The translations under genes were made by a program, and so were the position numbers. Source: Halobaculum halobium (GTDB taxonomy: Archaea; Halobacteriota; Halobacteria; Halobacteriales; Haloferacaceae). From it: 64,000 bases of DNA. Shown piece by piece: positions 17,369 to 26,953 of this stretch (position 1 is the stretch's first letter; every line of letters starts with the position of its first letter). The stretch lies in the NCBI RefSeq assembly GCF_030127145.1, contig NZ_CP126158.1, forward strand, positions 1,860,001 through 1,924,000. The letters are read 5' to 3'. A model generated the notes under the pieces. The model saw only the letters and a program-made list of their open reading frames with translations, was not told where the DNA came from and made no database searches.

Positions 17369-18394
17369 ATGATCGATTTCCGGTCGGACACGGTGACACG
17401 GCCCAGTGACGAGATGCGCGATGCCGCTCGCGACGCTGACGTCGGCGACGACGTGTACGCGGACGACCCCACGGTGAACGAGTTGGAGGCGCGCGCGGCC
17501 GATCTCGCCGGCATGGCGGCAGCGCTGTACGTCCCGTCGGGGACCATGGGCAACCAGATCGCGATCCGGACGCACACCGACCGTGGCCAAGAGCTGCTGT
17601 GCGACGAGCAGGCGCACGTGTACAAATGGGAGCTGGGCGGCATCCCGCAGCTCTCGCAGGTGCAGCCGCGCATCCTCGACTGCGGCGACCGCTGCGTCCC
17701 GACGCCCGCGCAGGTGCGCGAAGGGTACGTCGAGGAGGACCTCCACCGTCCCGGCACGGGGTTGCTGTGTCTGGAGAACACGCACAACTCCCGCGGTGGC
17801 GTCGCGGTCCCGAAGGCCGACATCGACGCCGCGGCCGACGCCGCACACGACCTCGGCGTCCCGGTTCACCTCGACGGCGCGCGGTTTCTCAACGCCTGTG
17901 TCGCGCTCGACGTCGACCCGGCTGAGCTGACCGAGCACGTGGACAGCGTCATGTTCTGTCTCTCGAAGGGGCTGGGCGCGCCGGTCGGGTCGGTGCTCGC
18001 GGGCTCCGCGGACTTCATCCAGCGCGCCCGCCGCATCCGGAAGTTGTTCGGCGGCGCGATGCGACAGGCGGGGATGATCGCGGCGCCCGGCCTGCTCGCG
18101 CTGGAGAACGTCGACCGACTGGCCGACGACCATGCCAACGCGGCCCGCCTCGCAGAGGGGCTGAATCGGATCGAAGGGCTGTCTGCGCCCGAACCGGACA
18201 CCAACATCGTGATGGTCGACAGCGAGGCGGCCGGGCTGACGGGCGAAGAGCTCTCGGCGGCCTGCAAAGACGCCGACGTGAAATTCCACGCCTTCGGCGA
18301 CCACACCTGCCGGCTGTGTACCCACCTCGACGTCGACGCCGACGACGTGGACGAGGCCCTCGACCGCATCGAATCGGCCGTCGAAGCGTCGTGA
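17369..18394 (+). CDS. ltaE: Low-specificity L-threonine aldolase
   Basis: A 341-residue PLP enzyme that cleaves threonine or allo-threonine to glycine and acetaldehyde. The N-terminus MIDFRSDTVTRPSDEMRDAA is the family signature. Further markers are YVPSGTMGNQIA, HVYKWELGG, NTHNSRGGVAVP, HLDGARFLNACVA and the PLP lysine in VMFCLSKGLGAPVGSVLAG. The tail SAACKDADVKFHAFGDHTCRL and the length fit the family. The start at 17369 is preferred over an upstream ATG because MIDFRSDTVT is the conserved beginning. It is a cytosolic enzyme and nothing in the neighbourhood suggests a dedicated pathway. Confidence 0.94.
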   Translation: MIDFRSDTVTRPSDEMRDAARDADVGDDVYADDPTVNELEARAADLAGMAAALYVPSGTMGNQIAIRTHTDRGQELLCDEQAHVYKWELGGIPQLSQVQPRILDCGDRCVPTPAQVREGYVEEDLHRPGTGLLCLENTHNSRGGVAVPKADIDAAADAAHDLGVPVHLDGARFLNACVALDVDPAELTEHVDSVMFCLSKGLGAPVGSVLAGSADFIQRARRIRKLFGGAMRQAGMIAAPGLLALENVDRLADDHANAARLAEGLNRIEGLSAPEPDTNIVMVDSEAAGLTGEELSAACKDADVKFHAFGDHTCRLCTHLDVDADDVDEALDRIESAVEAS

Positions 18395-18456
18395 ACTGGC
18401 CGGTTGACGACGCCTGAGCGGACGCTCGCCGGGAAACGCGGTCCCGCCCACGTTGC

Positions 18457-18463
18457 TTTATCA
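18457..18463 (+). promoter_or_regulatory. TTTATCA promoter box before tspO
   Basis: The TTTATCA box starts 30 nt upstream of the ATG at 18487 and matches the haloarchaeal TATA position for leaderless genes. Confidence 0.55.
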
Positions 18464-18486
18464 CACCTGAGCGCGTCCACTCGGAT

Positions 18487-19011
18487 ATGACCGACTCGCC
18501 CTCCACCGTCGACCGCGCGGGCCCGCTCTCCGCGCTCGACGACCGCCTCGACGGTCTCGTCGGCCTCGCCGCGCTCGTCGTTCTCGTCAACGTCGCCGGC
18601 GCGGTCCCCGCCCTCCTCGGCGGGCCGAGTTCCGCGTGGTTCGAGGCGTTGACCAAGCCCGCACTCTACCCGCCGCCGTGGCTGTTCGGCGTCGTCTGGA
18701 CGGCGCTGTTCACGCTCTCTGGCGCGGCGGTGTGGCTGGTGGTCCGAGCGGAGCCGTCGGGCGCGCGCCGTCTCGCGTTCGCCGCGTTCGTCGTGCAGTT
18801 CGTGTTCAACGTCGCGTGGACTCCGACGTTTTTCGCGTTCCAAGAGATCGCCGCGGCGCTGGGGGTCATCGTGGCCCTCGCCGTCCTGCTGGCGGGCACC
18901 GTCGGCGCGTTCGCCCGCGTCGACCGGCGGGCCGCGGCGCTGCTCGTCCCGTACCTCGCGTGGGTCTGCTTCGCGGCGGTGTTGAACTACCGCTTCCTCG
19001 TTCTGAACTGA
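18487..19011 (+). CDS. TspO/MBR family membrane protein
   Basis: A 174-residue protein with five predicted helices. After a 25-residue acidic extension come the family segments WFEALTKPALYPPPWLFGVVWTALF (tryptophan-rich first loop and Pro motif), FVVQFVFNVAWTPTFF and AWVCFAAVLNYRFLVLN. TspO proteins bind porphyrins and affect tetrapyrrole traffic and stress responses. The haloarchaeal role is not established here. The N-terminal 20-25 residues are longer than in bacterial TspO and may be a cytosolic tail. A TTTATCA box 30 nt upstream supports the start. Confidence 0.93.
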   Translation: MTDSPSTVDRAGPLSALDDRLDGLVGLAALVVLVNVAGAVPALLGGPSSAWFEALTKPALYPPPWLFGVVWTALFTLSGAAVWLVVRAEPSGARRLAFAAFVVQFVFNVAWTPTFFAFQEIAAALGVIVALAVLLAGTVGAFARVDRRAAALLVPYLAWVCFAAVLNYRFLVLN

Positions 19012-19161
19012 GTCGGCGACACGACGCTCCATCGGCCGTCGGTTGTCGGGCCTCACCACGTCACTGCGCGGGTCGGTTGAGGGTCGCTCACGCTGTTGGT
19101 GCGCGGGTCGACCGAGGCGGTCGCTCACTCGCGTGGCTCGTTCGCTCGCGCCTCCGAGTAG

Positions 19162-21930
19162 TCACACCCCGCTGAACTCGAAGCGGGCACCGCCGTCCTC
19201 GCTGGCGGTCACGGTCACAGACCAGCCGTGCGCCTCGGCGATGCGCCGGACGATGGCGAGTCCGAAGCCGGTGCCGTCCTCCCCCGTGGAGATCCCGACT
19301 TCGAACACTTCCTCGCGACGGTCCGCCGGGACCCCCGGTCCGTCGTCGGCGACCGCGAACCCCGTGGAAGTCGCCTCCACGCGGACCGCCGGGGCGTCTC
19401 CGCCGTGCTCGATGCTGTTGCGAAACAGGTTCTCGAACAGTTCACGCAGGCGGTCCTCGTCCGCATCCACGTCGAGGCCGTCCTCGACCGAGAGCGTCGC
19501 GTCGCCGGTGTCGACGTTCCCCCACGCCGCACGGGCGGCGACCGCGACGTCCACCGGCTCCGTTTCGCCGACGACGCGCCCCTCGCGGGCGAGTCGGAGC
19601 AGGTCGTCGACGAGGGTACGCATCCGCTCGACGGCACCGCTGACGGTGGCGAGGTGTTCGACGTCGCCCGTCTCCTGGGCGAGTTCGAGATACCCCTCGG
19701 CGACGGACAGGGGATTGCGGAGGTCGTGTGAGACGACGCTCGCGAACTCGTCGAGCCGTTCGTTCTGTCGGCGCAGCGCCCGCTCGCGTTCGCGACGCTC
19801 GGTGATGTCGGAGTAGATGGCGTAGCCGCCGACGTTCTCGGCGCCCAACTCCAGCGGGACGACGTACATCAGGAAGTCGCGGAGACCGCGCGCCGTCTTG
19901 CGGCGACACTCCCGCCGCAGACTCTCGCCGCTGCGGAGCCGCTCGTTGAATTCGGTCGCCTCCGATGCGGCTTCGGCGTCGTCGGGGACGATGTACTCGT
20001 CGATGGACTCGCCGACCACCTCCTCGTCGTAGCCGAACGTGTCGGTGAACGCGGAGTTGACGTTCTGAACGACCGGCTCGCCGTCGACCAACTCGAACGA
20101 GAAGGCGGCGTCGGGGATGTTCTCGAACAGCGCCGACAGTCGGTCGCGCTCGGCGCGGAGGTCCCGTTCCGTGCGCACCCGCTCCAGCGAGACGGCGACG
20201 TGGGACATCAGCAACTCCGCGTGGTTGAGGTCGTCGCGCGTGAACGCGCCGGGGACGGTGGAGACTGCCTGGAACACCCCGACGTCGCCTACCGGGACCG
20301 ACAGCCCGGATCGGTACTCCGGTCGCGCGGGCGCCGCGGCGTCGGTCTCGTCGACGTCCTCGATGAGCACCGACTCCCCGGACTGGAACGTCTGCCCGGC
20401 GATCCCTTCGTCGAGGTCCATCGGTCGGGAGCCGTCGACCGGGCTGCCGGTGGAGTCGGCCGCGGGGACGAGCTTGTCGCCTCGCTTGAGCGTGAGCGTC
20501 GACTTGTCGAACGAGAGGATCTCTTCGGACGCGCGGATCGCCCGGGCGATCAGCGCCTCCTCGTCGTCGGCGGCCGCGAGGTCGGTCGCCGCCTCGTGGA
20601 GCTGTTCGGTCACCCGGCGGGCCTCCCGGAGCGCCCGTTCCGACCGGATCCGCTCGCGCGTCGCCGTCGCGTACGACGTGAGCAGCTCCGCGAACTCCAG
20701 GTCGCCGTCGTCGAACGCGCCCACGGGCTCGGTGACGGCCTGAAAGACGGCGTCGCCGGCGAACGGCACCGAGATGAGCGAACGCGGTGTTCCGTCGTGC
20801 GACTCCGCGAACTCGCTGTCGGTGACGTCGTCGATGACGAACGAGCGGCTCTCGACGTGGCTCACCTCCATTGCGCCGAACCCGCGCGGGAACTCCCCCG
20901 GAAAGTCGGTGTCGGTCGTCGCCCGCATCGTAAACCGCTCGGCGTCGGCCGTGTACACACACGAGCGATCGAACGCGAGCACCCGCTGGGCGATCTCGAC
21001 GACCAGCTTGTACAGTGCGTCCACACTGTCGGCGTCGACGAGTCGCGGAGCCGCCTCGTGGAGCTCGGTCATCACCCGTTCGCGTCGCGTCAGGCCGGCT
21101 TGGGCACGCAGGCGCTCGTACGCCTGTCCGACGTGCGTCGCCAACAGCTCCGCCAGCTCGCGGTCGGTCTCGTCGAACGCGTACGGCGTCGTCGAGATCG
21201 TCTGAAAGACGGCGTCGCTGCCGAGCGGGACCGAGATCCCCGACCCGGTTGCGTCGGAGTCGGAGATGTCTCGCGTCGAGATGTCGTCGACATGCAGCGT
21301 CTCGCCGCGCTGGAACGCCTGCCCGCTGACCGAGTCCTCGACGGGGACCCGTGGCCGGAGCCAGTCCACGTCCTGTGAGCGAGCGCGGACCACCATCTCG
21401 CCGTTCTCGTGGACGGCGATCGCGCAGTGGTCGAAATCGAGCACGCGCCGCGCCACCGCGATCGTCCGCTCGAACAGACTCTGGACGTCGTCAGCGGCCG
21501 CGATGTCGGCGGTCCCGGCGTGCAGTTCGGTCATTCGTCGCCGCGCCGCTCGCAGCTGTCGGCGCGTCTCGCCGTCGCACGCGCGGTCGATCTCCTCGAC
21601 GACCCGGTCGGCGTCGGCCGTCCGCGAGACGTAGCCGTCGACGTACGACGCATCCGGGTCCGGCTCGCGCTCGGCGTACGCGACGAGCGACGCGGCTGTC
21701 GTCGACAGCGCCTCCCGGGCGTCCTCCGACAGCGACGCGTCACCGACTACCAGCACCGACTCCGGGCAGTGGGACCCGTCGAGTCGGTTATCGAGCGCAC
21801 TCGGGGCGACGGTGTCGACCTCGCCGTCGGTGGCGTCCGCGAGCGCGTCGACCAATCCGTCGGGAACCGTCGCGCCGGCTGCCGCCACGACGAGGACGGC
21901 GGTCGACGGCTCCGCGACAGGATCCGCCAT
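19162..21930 (-). CDS. Multi-GAF, PAS sensor histidine kinase with receiver-like N-terminus
   Basis: A 922-residue soluble kinase. Residues 1-125 form a receiver-like fold (TAVLVVAAAGATV, VLVVGDASLSEDARE) without an evident phospho-acceptor Asp. Three GAF domains follow at about 140-275, 290-425 and 440-590, each with the repeated pattern VFQ.(I/V)(S/T).(T/P/V)...AF...D....ELL. A PAS domain spans about 600-715 (NIPDAAFSFELVDGEP), then HisKA with VVSHDLRNPL and HATPase with LFENLFRNSIEHGG and GTGFGLAIV. The catalytic part is paralogous to the kinase at 12930-13943. There are no membrane helices and no adjacent response regulator. GAF ligands cannot be read from the sequence. Confidence 0.92.
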   Translation of the reverse strand: MADPVAEPSTAVLVVAAAGATVPDGLVDALADATDGEVDTVAPSALDNRLDGSHCPESVLVVGDASLSEDAREALSTTAASLVAYAEREPDPDASYVDGYVSRTADADRVVEEIDRACDGETRRQLRAARRRMTELHAGTADIAAADDVQSLFERTIAVARRVLDFDHCAIAVHENGEMVVRARSQDVDWLRPRVPVEDSVSGQAFQRGETLHVDDISTRDISDSDATGSGISVPLGSDAVFQTISTTPYAFDETDRELAELLATHVGQAYERLRAQAGLTRRERVMTELHEAAPRLVDADSVDALYKLVVEIAQRVLAFDRSCVYTADAERFTMRATTDTDFPGEFPRGFGAMEVSHVESRSFVIDDVTDSEFAESHDGTPRSLISVPFAGDAVFQAVTEPVGAFDDGDLEFAELLTSYATATRERIRSERALREARRVTEQLHEAATDLAAADDEEALIARAIRASEEILSFDKSTLTLKRGDKLVPAADSTGSPVDGSRPMDLDEGIAGQTFQSGESVLIEDVDETDAAAPARPEYRSGLSVPVGDVGVFQAVSTVPGAFTRDDLNHAELLMSHVAVSLERVRTERDLRAERDRLSALFENIPDAAFSFELVDGEPVVQNVNSAFTDTFGYDEEVVGESIDEYIVPDDAEAASEATEFNERLRSGESLRRECRRKTARGLRDFLMYVVPLELGAENVGGYAIYSDITERRERERALRRQNERLDEFASVVSHDLRNPLSVAEGYLELAQETGDVEHLATVSGAVERMRTLVDDLLRLAREGRVVGETEPVDVAVAARAAWGNVDTGDATLSVEDGLDVDADEDRLRELFENLFRNSIEHGGDAPAVRVEATSTGFAVADDGPGVPADRREEVFEVGISTGEDGTGFGLAIVRRIAEAHGWSVTVTASEDGGARFEFSGV

Positions 21931-22003
21931 AGTTACCCAATGTTGTCGGTTCCCGATTTAAGAGTAACGGGCGTCGTTGCGCGTCGAACGCGGCCCGGAA
22001 CCC

Positions 22004-22010
22004 TTTTGCG
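22004..22010 (+). promoter_or_regulatory. TTTTGCG promoter box before alaS
   Basis: CCCTTTTGCG, with the T run 30 nt upstream of the ATG at 22034, is at the leaderless promoter distance seen at several other genes here. Confidence 0.5.
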
Positions 22011-22033
22011 CGACGACGGGGCACAACGTGATA

Positions 22034-24801
22034 ATGAGCGATCTTACCGCGGAGTACCGCCTCGATTACTTCGAGGAGGAGGGGTTCTCCCGCCGGGAGT
22101 GTACCTCCTGCGGGGACCACTTCTGGACCCGCGACGACGAGCGGGAGCTGTGCGGCGAGCCGCCCTGCGAGGACTACTCGTTCATCGGCGAGCCCGGATT
22201 CGACGAGGAGTACTCGCTGGAGGAGATGCGCGAGGCGTTCCTTTCGTACTTCGAGGACCACAACCACGAGCGCATCGAGCCGTACCCGGTCGCGGCGAAC
22301 CGCTGGCGAGACGACGTGCTGCTCACGCAGGCGTCCATCTACGATTTCCAGCCGCTGGTCACCTCCGGGCAGACGCCGCCGCCGGCGAATCCCCTCACGG
22401 TCAGCCAGCCGTGCATTCGGATGCAGGACATCGACAACGTGGGAAAGACCGGCCGTCACACGATGGCGTTCGAGATGATGGCCCACCACGCGTTCAACGC
22501 CAAGGAGGAGGTCGGCGACAAATACGCCTACTCCGGCGAGGTGTACTGGAAGGACGAGACCGTCCGCCTGTGTGACGGCCTGTTCGAGGAGATGGGCGCG
22601 GACCTGTCGGAGATCACCTACATCGAGGACCCGTGGGTCGGCGGCGGCAACGCCGGTCCCGCCATCGAGGTCATCTACAAGGGCGCCGAGCTGGCGACGC
22701 TCGTCTTCATGTCGCTGGAGCAGGACCCGGAGGGCGACTACGAACTGAAGGACGGCAACACGTACTCCGAGATGGACACGTACATCGTGGACACGGGGTA
22801 CGGACTGGAGCGGTGGACTTGGATGAGCCAAGGCACCCCGACCGTCTACGAGGCCATCTACCCCGACGCGATCGAGTTCCTGAAGAACAACGCCGGGATC
22901 GACCTGAGCGACGAGGAGGAGGAACTGGTCCGTCGCGCCTCCACGCTGGCGGGCCACCTCGACATCGACGAGGCCGAGGACATCGAGGCCGCCCGCGACA
23001 ACATCGCCGACAAGCTCGACGTCGACACCGAGGAACTGACGGCCCTCCTCGAACCGCTGGAGAATATCTACGCCATCGCGGACCACTGCCGGACGCTCGC
23101 GTACATGTTCGGCGACGAGATCGTCCCCTCGAACGTCGGGACGGGCTACCTCGCACGGATGGTGCTGCGCCGCACGAAGCGCCTCGTCGACGAGGTCGGC
23201 GTCGACGCCCCGCTGGACGAACTCGTGGACATGCAGGCGGAGCGCCTCGGTTACGAGAACCGCGACACGATCCGCGACATGGTCCGGACCGAGGTCGAAA
23301 AGTACCGCGAGACGCTCGAACGCGGCGGCCGAAAGGTCGAAGCGCTGGCCGACGAGTACGCCGGCACCGGCGATCCCATCCCGGTCGAGGAACTGATCGA
23401 ACTCTACGACTCCCACGGTATCCAACCCGACATGGTCGAGGAGATCGCCGCCGAACGCGGCGCGACCGTCGAGGTCCCCGACGACTTCTACGGGCTCGTC
23501 GCCTCCCGCCACGACTCCGCGCAGGCGTTCGACCGCGAGGACTCGGCCGACGAGCGGCTCGACGACCTCCCGGAGACCGAGCGGCTCTACTACGACGACC
23601 AGGACCGCACCGAGTTCGAGGCCGTCGTCCTCGACGTGTTCGAACGCGAGGGCGGCTACGACGTGGTGCTCGACCAGACGATGTTCTACCCCGAGGGCGG
23701 CGGCCAGCCCGCCGACCGCGGGACCCTCTCCAGCGAGGACACGACCGTCGAGGTCGAGGACGTGCAGATCCGCGGCGACGTGGTGCTTCACCGGACCGAC
23801 GCGGACCCCGGGAAAGGCGAGTTCGTCACCGGCCAGGTCGACGGCGAGCGCCGCCGCCGGCTGATGCGCCACCACACGGCGACCCACATCGTCGGCTATG
23901 CGGCCCGACAGGTGCTCGGCGAGCACCTCCGGCAGGCGGGGGCTCAGAAGGGACTCACCTCCTCCCGGCTCGACGTGACCCATTACGACCGGGTGAGGCG
24001 CGAGGAGGTGAAGGCGATCGAGCAGGTCGCCAACGACCTCGTCCGCCGCAACCTCCCCGTGAAACAGGAGTGGCCCGACCGCCACGAGGCGGAGTCCGAG
24101 CACGGCTTCGACCTCTACCAGGGGGGCATTCCGCCGGGAGAGCAGATCCGGCTGATCCGCGTCGGCGAGGACGTGCAGGCGTGCGGCGGCACCCACGTCG
24201 CCCGCACGGGCGACATCGGCGCGATCAAGCTGCTAAAGACCGAACCCGTGCAAGACGGCGTCGAGCGACTCGTGTTCGCCGCGGGCGAGGCCGCCCTCGA
24301 CGCGACCCACCGCACCGAGGACGCGCTGTACGACGCCGCCGAGGTGCTCTCGATCGATCCGCAGGAGGTCCCCGAGACGGCCGAGCGCTTCTTCACCGAG
24401 TGGAAACAGCGCGGCAAGACGATCGACCGCCTGAAAGAAGAGCTGGCGGAGCTCCGGGCCGCGGCGGGCGGCGAGGAGGTCGCCGTGGGCGACGCCGTCG
24501 CGGTCGTCCAGCGGATGGACGCCGACACCGACGAGCTTCGCGCCACCGCCAACGCCCACGTCGAGGACGGTCGCATCGCCGTGCTCGGGTCCGGCGACGG
24601 CGGCGCGGCGACGTTCGTCGTCGGCGTCCCCGACGGCGTCGCGGTCAACGCCGGCGAGGTCGTCGGCGAACTCGCCGGACGCGTCGGCGGCGGCGGCGGC
24701 GGCCCCCGGACTTCGCCCAGGGCGGCGGCCCCGACGTCGGCGCGCTCGACGACGCGCTCGACTCAGCCGCGGAGATACTCCGGCAGAAACTGGAGGTCTG
24801 A
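22034..24801 (+). CDS. alaS: Alanyl-tRNA synthetase, archaeal type, frame broken near the C-terminus
   Basis: Charges tRNA-Ala with alanine and edits mischarged Ser/Gly. The archaeal N-terminal zinc segment is [19 protein letters not shown]. The class II core includes [14 protein letters not shown]. The editing site carries HHTATHI and CGGTHVA, and the DHHA1 domain follows. The continuous frame runs on past the gene into the next one and becomes Arg/Ser-rich after the Gly stretch RVGGGGGGP. Restoring one C in the C5 run at 24703-24707 gives [17 protein letters not shown]...ILRQKLEV and a stop at 24799-24801, 922 residues, as expected. The gene is essential, so an assembly error is the likely explanation. 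Do not read it as a fusion with the downstream gene. Confidence 0.9.
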
Positions 24802-24811
24802 TCCGCTTCCG

Positions 24812-25099
24812 ATGTCGCTGATCGACGCGCTTCCGTACCCGATGAGCGCGGCGGCGGTTCGTGGTCTCACCGACTCCGAGCGGATCGTCGAAGCTCACCA
24901 CGAGGTGATCGCCCAGCGATCGGGTACCGAGGTCGTGCCGGCAATGCTGATCACGACCGAGGCGACGTCGTTCGCCGTCGTCGAGGACCGCGCGACCGAG
25001 CGGTACCGCGTGTTGGCCTCGGGCGACCGCGACGACCGCGAGGACGTGTACGCCGAGCTTCGGGAGTGGGCGACCGAGCAGGGGTACGGGGGACCGTGA
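24812..25099 (+). CDS. Conserved small haloarchaeal protein of unknown function
   Basis: A 95-residue protein starting [19 protein letters not shown] ten bases after alaS. An alternative Met lies at MSAAAVRG. No catalytic motif is visible; strand-rich segments ([30 protein letters not shown]) suggest a small alpha/beta fold. Its stop overlaps the GTG start of the next gene (GTGA), so the pair is translationally coupled and probably follows alaS in one operon. As the sequence stands, the frameshifted alaS frame runs into this gene, which is an artefact. The family is not recognised. Confidence 0.72.
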   Translation: MSLIDALPYPMSAAAVRGLTDSERIVEAHHEVIAQRSGTEVVPAMLITTEATSFAVVEDRATERYRVLASGDRDDREDVYAELREWATEQGYGGP

Positions 25100-25257
25100 G
25101 CGACGACGGCGACGACGCGGCGGACCTGTCGGCGGCCCTGGACACGCTCGTCGAGCGACGCGGGCGCGACCGGATCGAGCGGCGGTGCCACGAGAAGGCC
25201 ACCGAACGCGGCGGGTTCGACGGCGGTGTCGCGTTGCAGCGCGTCGAGGAACCCTGA
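25096..25257 (+). CDS. Small acidic protein (53 aa)
   Basis: The GTG start overlaps the upstream stop by four bases (GTGA). The product has 53 residues, [25 protein letters not shown]..., with acidic and basic patches and a helix-forming middle. It ends [10 protein letters not shown]. The coupling and composition suggest a real haloarchaeal microprotein, but there is no recognised domain. It could be an adaptor of the preceding 95-residue protein. It lies 52 bases before the M29 peptidase. Confidence 0.55.
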   Translation: MSDDGDDAADLSAALDTLVERRGRDRIERRCHEKATERGGFDGGVALQRVEEP

Positions 25258-25309
25258 ACCGGCGGGCGGCGACCGAAACCCCTACTCCGCCGGACAGCAA
25301 GCGCGTGAC

Positions 25310-26398
25310 ATGGACCCGCGTATCCGCGAACACGCAGAGACCATCGTCGACCACTCCATCGAACTGGAGGCGGGCGACGATCTCGTCATCCAGCTTCCGG
25401 CCGAGGCCGAGGATCTGGCAGTCGCCCTCCACGAGTACGCCGGTGACATCGGCGCTAATCCGGTCTACCTGAACAACTCCCAGCGCGCCACTCGCGCGTA
25501 CCTGCGCGCACGAGCGGACGACTTCGAGCTCCCCGACCACGAGTTGGCACTCTACGAGGCGGCCGACGCGTTCGTCATCGCCCGCAGCGGCGGCAACGTC
25601 TCCGAGAAGGTCGACGTGGACCCGGAGACGACCGCCGACTACAACCGCGCACGCCGGCCCGTCCAGAAGGAACGACTCTCCAAGACGTGGTGTCTCACGC
25701 AGTTCCCGACGCAGGGACACGCCCAACTTGCGGGCATGAGCACCGAGGAGTACGAGAACTTCGTGTACGACGCCGTGAGCCTCGACTGGGAGGCACAGGC
25801 GGAGTTCCAACAGCAGATGGTCGAGTTGATCGACGAGGCGGAGGAGGTCCGAATCCGGTCGGGCGAGGAAACGGACATCACGATGTCGGTCGCGGGCAAC
25901 ACCGCGCTCAACGACGACGGGAAGGCGAACCTCCCGGGCGGCGAGGTGTTCACCGCGCCGGTCAAAGACAGCGTGAACGGCGAGGCGTACTTCGACCTGC
26001 CGCTGTATCGGCAGGGACGGGAGATCGAAGGCGTCCGGCTCACGTTCGAGGACGGCCGCGTCGAGGCGTTCTCCGCCGAGCGCAACGAGGAGGTGCTGGA
26101 GGGCGTGTTCAACACCGACGAGAACGCGCGCTACCTCGGCGAACTCGGGATCGGGATGAACCGCGCCATCGACCGGTTCACGTACAACATGCTGTTCGAC
26201 GAGAAGATGGGCGACACCGTCCACATGGCCGTCGGGTCGGCGTACCCCGAGACGGTCGGCGAGGGCAACGAAGTCAACGAGTCCGCCGAGCACGTCGACA
26301 TGATCGTCGACATGAGCGAGGACTCCGTGATCGAACTGGACGGCGAGGTCGTTCAGCGGAACGGGACGTTCGTCTTTGAGGACCGAGAGGACGAGTGA
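25310..26398 (+). CDS. Aminopeptidase, M29 (thermophilic aminopeptidase) family
   Basis: A 362-residue metallopeptidase of the AmpS/PepS (M29) type. The start MDPRIREHAETIVDHSIELEAGDD is characteristic. Further family segments are LPGGEVFTAPVKDSVNGEAYFDLP (metal-binding Glu) and LGELGIGMNRAIDRFTYNMLFDEKMGDTVHMAVGSAYPET (His and Glu ligands). These cytoplasmic enzymes use two divalent metal ions to remove N-terminal residues. The closing VDMIVDMSEDSVIELDGEVVQRNG matches the end of the family. The acidic surface is the usual haloarchaeal adaptation. It is a downstream neighbour of the alaS operon but may have its own promoter at CCTACT, about 27 nt upstream. Confidence 0.9.
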   Translation: MDPRIREHAETIVDHSIELEAGDDLVIQLPAEAEDLAVALHEYAGDIGANPVYLNNSQRATRAYLRARADDFELPDHELALYEAADAFVIARSGGNVSEKVDVDPETTADYNRARRPVQKERLSKTWCLTQFPTQGHAQLAGMSTEEYENFVYDAVSLDWEAQAEFQQQMVELIDEAEEVRIRSGEETDITMSVAGNTALNDDGKANLPGGEVFTAPVKDSVNGEAYFDLPLYRQGREIEGVRLTFEDGRVEAFSAERNEEVLEGVFNTDENARYLGELGIGMNRAIDRFTYNMLFDEKMGDTVHMAVGSAYPETVGEGNEVNESAEHVDMIVDMSEDSVIELDGEVVQRNGTFVFEDREDE

Positions 26399-26731
26399 GC
26401 GGCGGAGCGTACGCGATCGAACTGCGCGGGACCGCGACGACAAACGGAGCGGGCTGTGAGCGTGAACGAGTCCCCGGACGACCGACGTTCGAACGGTTCG
26501 TCGCGATTTTCGACCAGACCGACGACCGGATCGATCCACTTGAACTCACGGAGCAGGGCAGCGGTCGTTCTGTGCCCCCGTGTGCGACCAGCTCTCACCC
26601 GGTCGGTATTTTGACGCCGTTGCTAGTACAAGACGTCGAGTCTCCAACGTTCACGGAAGTGCGTGTACTAATAGGTTTCTCTCTGCGGTACGGTATCGGG
26701 ATTTATGCGTGTGTGACCGTGTCACTCGAAT
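26399..26731. other. Intergenic region, AT-richer, no gene supported
   Basis: About 330 bases between the aminopeptidase and the zinc microprotein. A longer plus-strand open frame crosses it and continues past the small gene. Its composition (Arg, Pro, Ser, Cys) and the different frame argue against it. The last 110 bases (26620-26730) are clearly AT-richer and hold the promoter of the microprotein. Confidence 0.5.
26702..26708 (+). promoter_or_regulatory. TTTATGC promoter box for the zinc microprotein
   Basis: TTTATGC starts 30 nt upstream of the GTG at 26732, at the usual leaderless distance. It helps decide that the small gene, and not the long overlapping frame, is real. Confidence 0.6.
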
Positions 26732-26884
26732 GTGCCCAAGGTGAACTGTCCCGACTGCGGCCGTCAAATCGGGATGCACGAACTCGAGGCGAAGACGACG
26801 GCGCAGTCCGGTGGCTTCTCGACCCGGTACCGCTGTCCGTTCTGCCGGACGGACATGGAAAACGTGACCGAGTTCATCGTCTGA
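26732..26884 (+). CDS. Two-knuckle zinc-finger microprotein (50 aa)
   Basis: A 50-residue protein starting at GTG 26732, VPKVNCPDCGRQIGMHEL..., and ending at TGA 26882-26884. Two cysteine knuckles, CPDC near residue 6 and CPFC near residue 35, form a classic zinc ribbon of the CPxC type common among haloarchaeal small proteins. The hydrophobic tail MENVTEFIV closes the fold. It has its own TTTATGC box 30 nt upstream. Such microproteins are often regulatory, but the partner is unknown. It ends 69 bases before the 3' end of lrp on the opposite strand. Confidence 0.82.
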   Translation: MPKVNCPDCGRQIGMHELEAKTTAQSGGFSTRYRCPFCRTDMENVTEFIV

Positions 26885-26953
26885 ACTCGGCGGTCGGTCG
26901 ACTCGGTTACTGATCCGGCGTGTTTTCGAACGTACGCGCCCGCGAGCGACTGT

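Noticed and set aside
21788-24196. Minus-strand open frame of about 800 residues opposite alaS
   Set aside because: It is exactly antisense to a confirmed AlaRS. Composition is typical of the mirror frame of acidic haloarchaeal genes.
24233-26539. Minus-strand open frame of about 770 residues
   Set aside because: It overlaps alaS, two small genes and the aminopeptidase on the other strand; no family-like motif is seen.
26395-26913. 172-residue plus-strand open frame around the zinc microprotein
   Set aside because: Frame differs from the CPxC gene and its composition is not haloarchaeal; the TATA box at 26702 fits the small gene instead.
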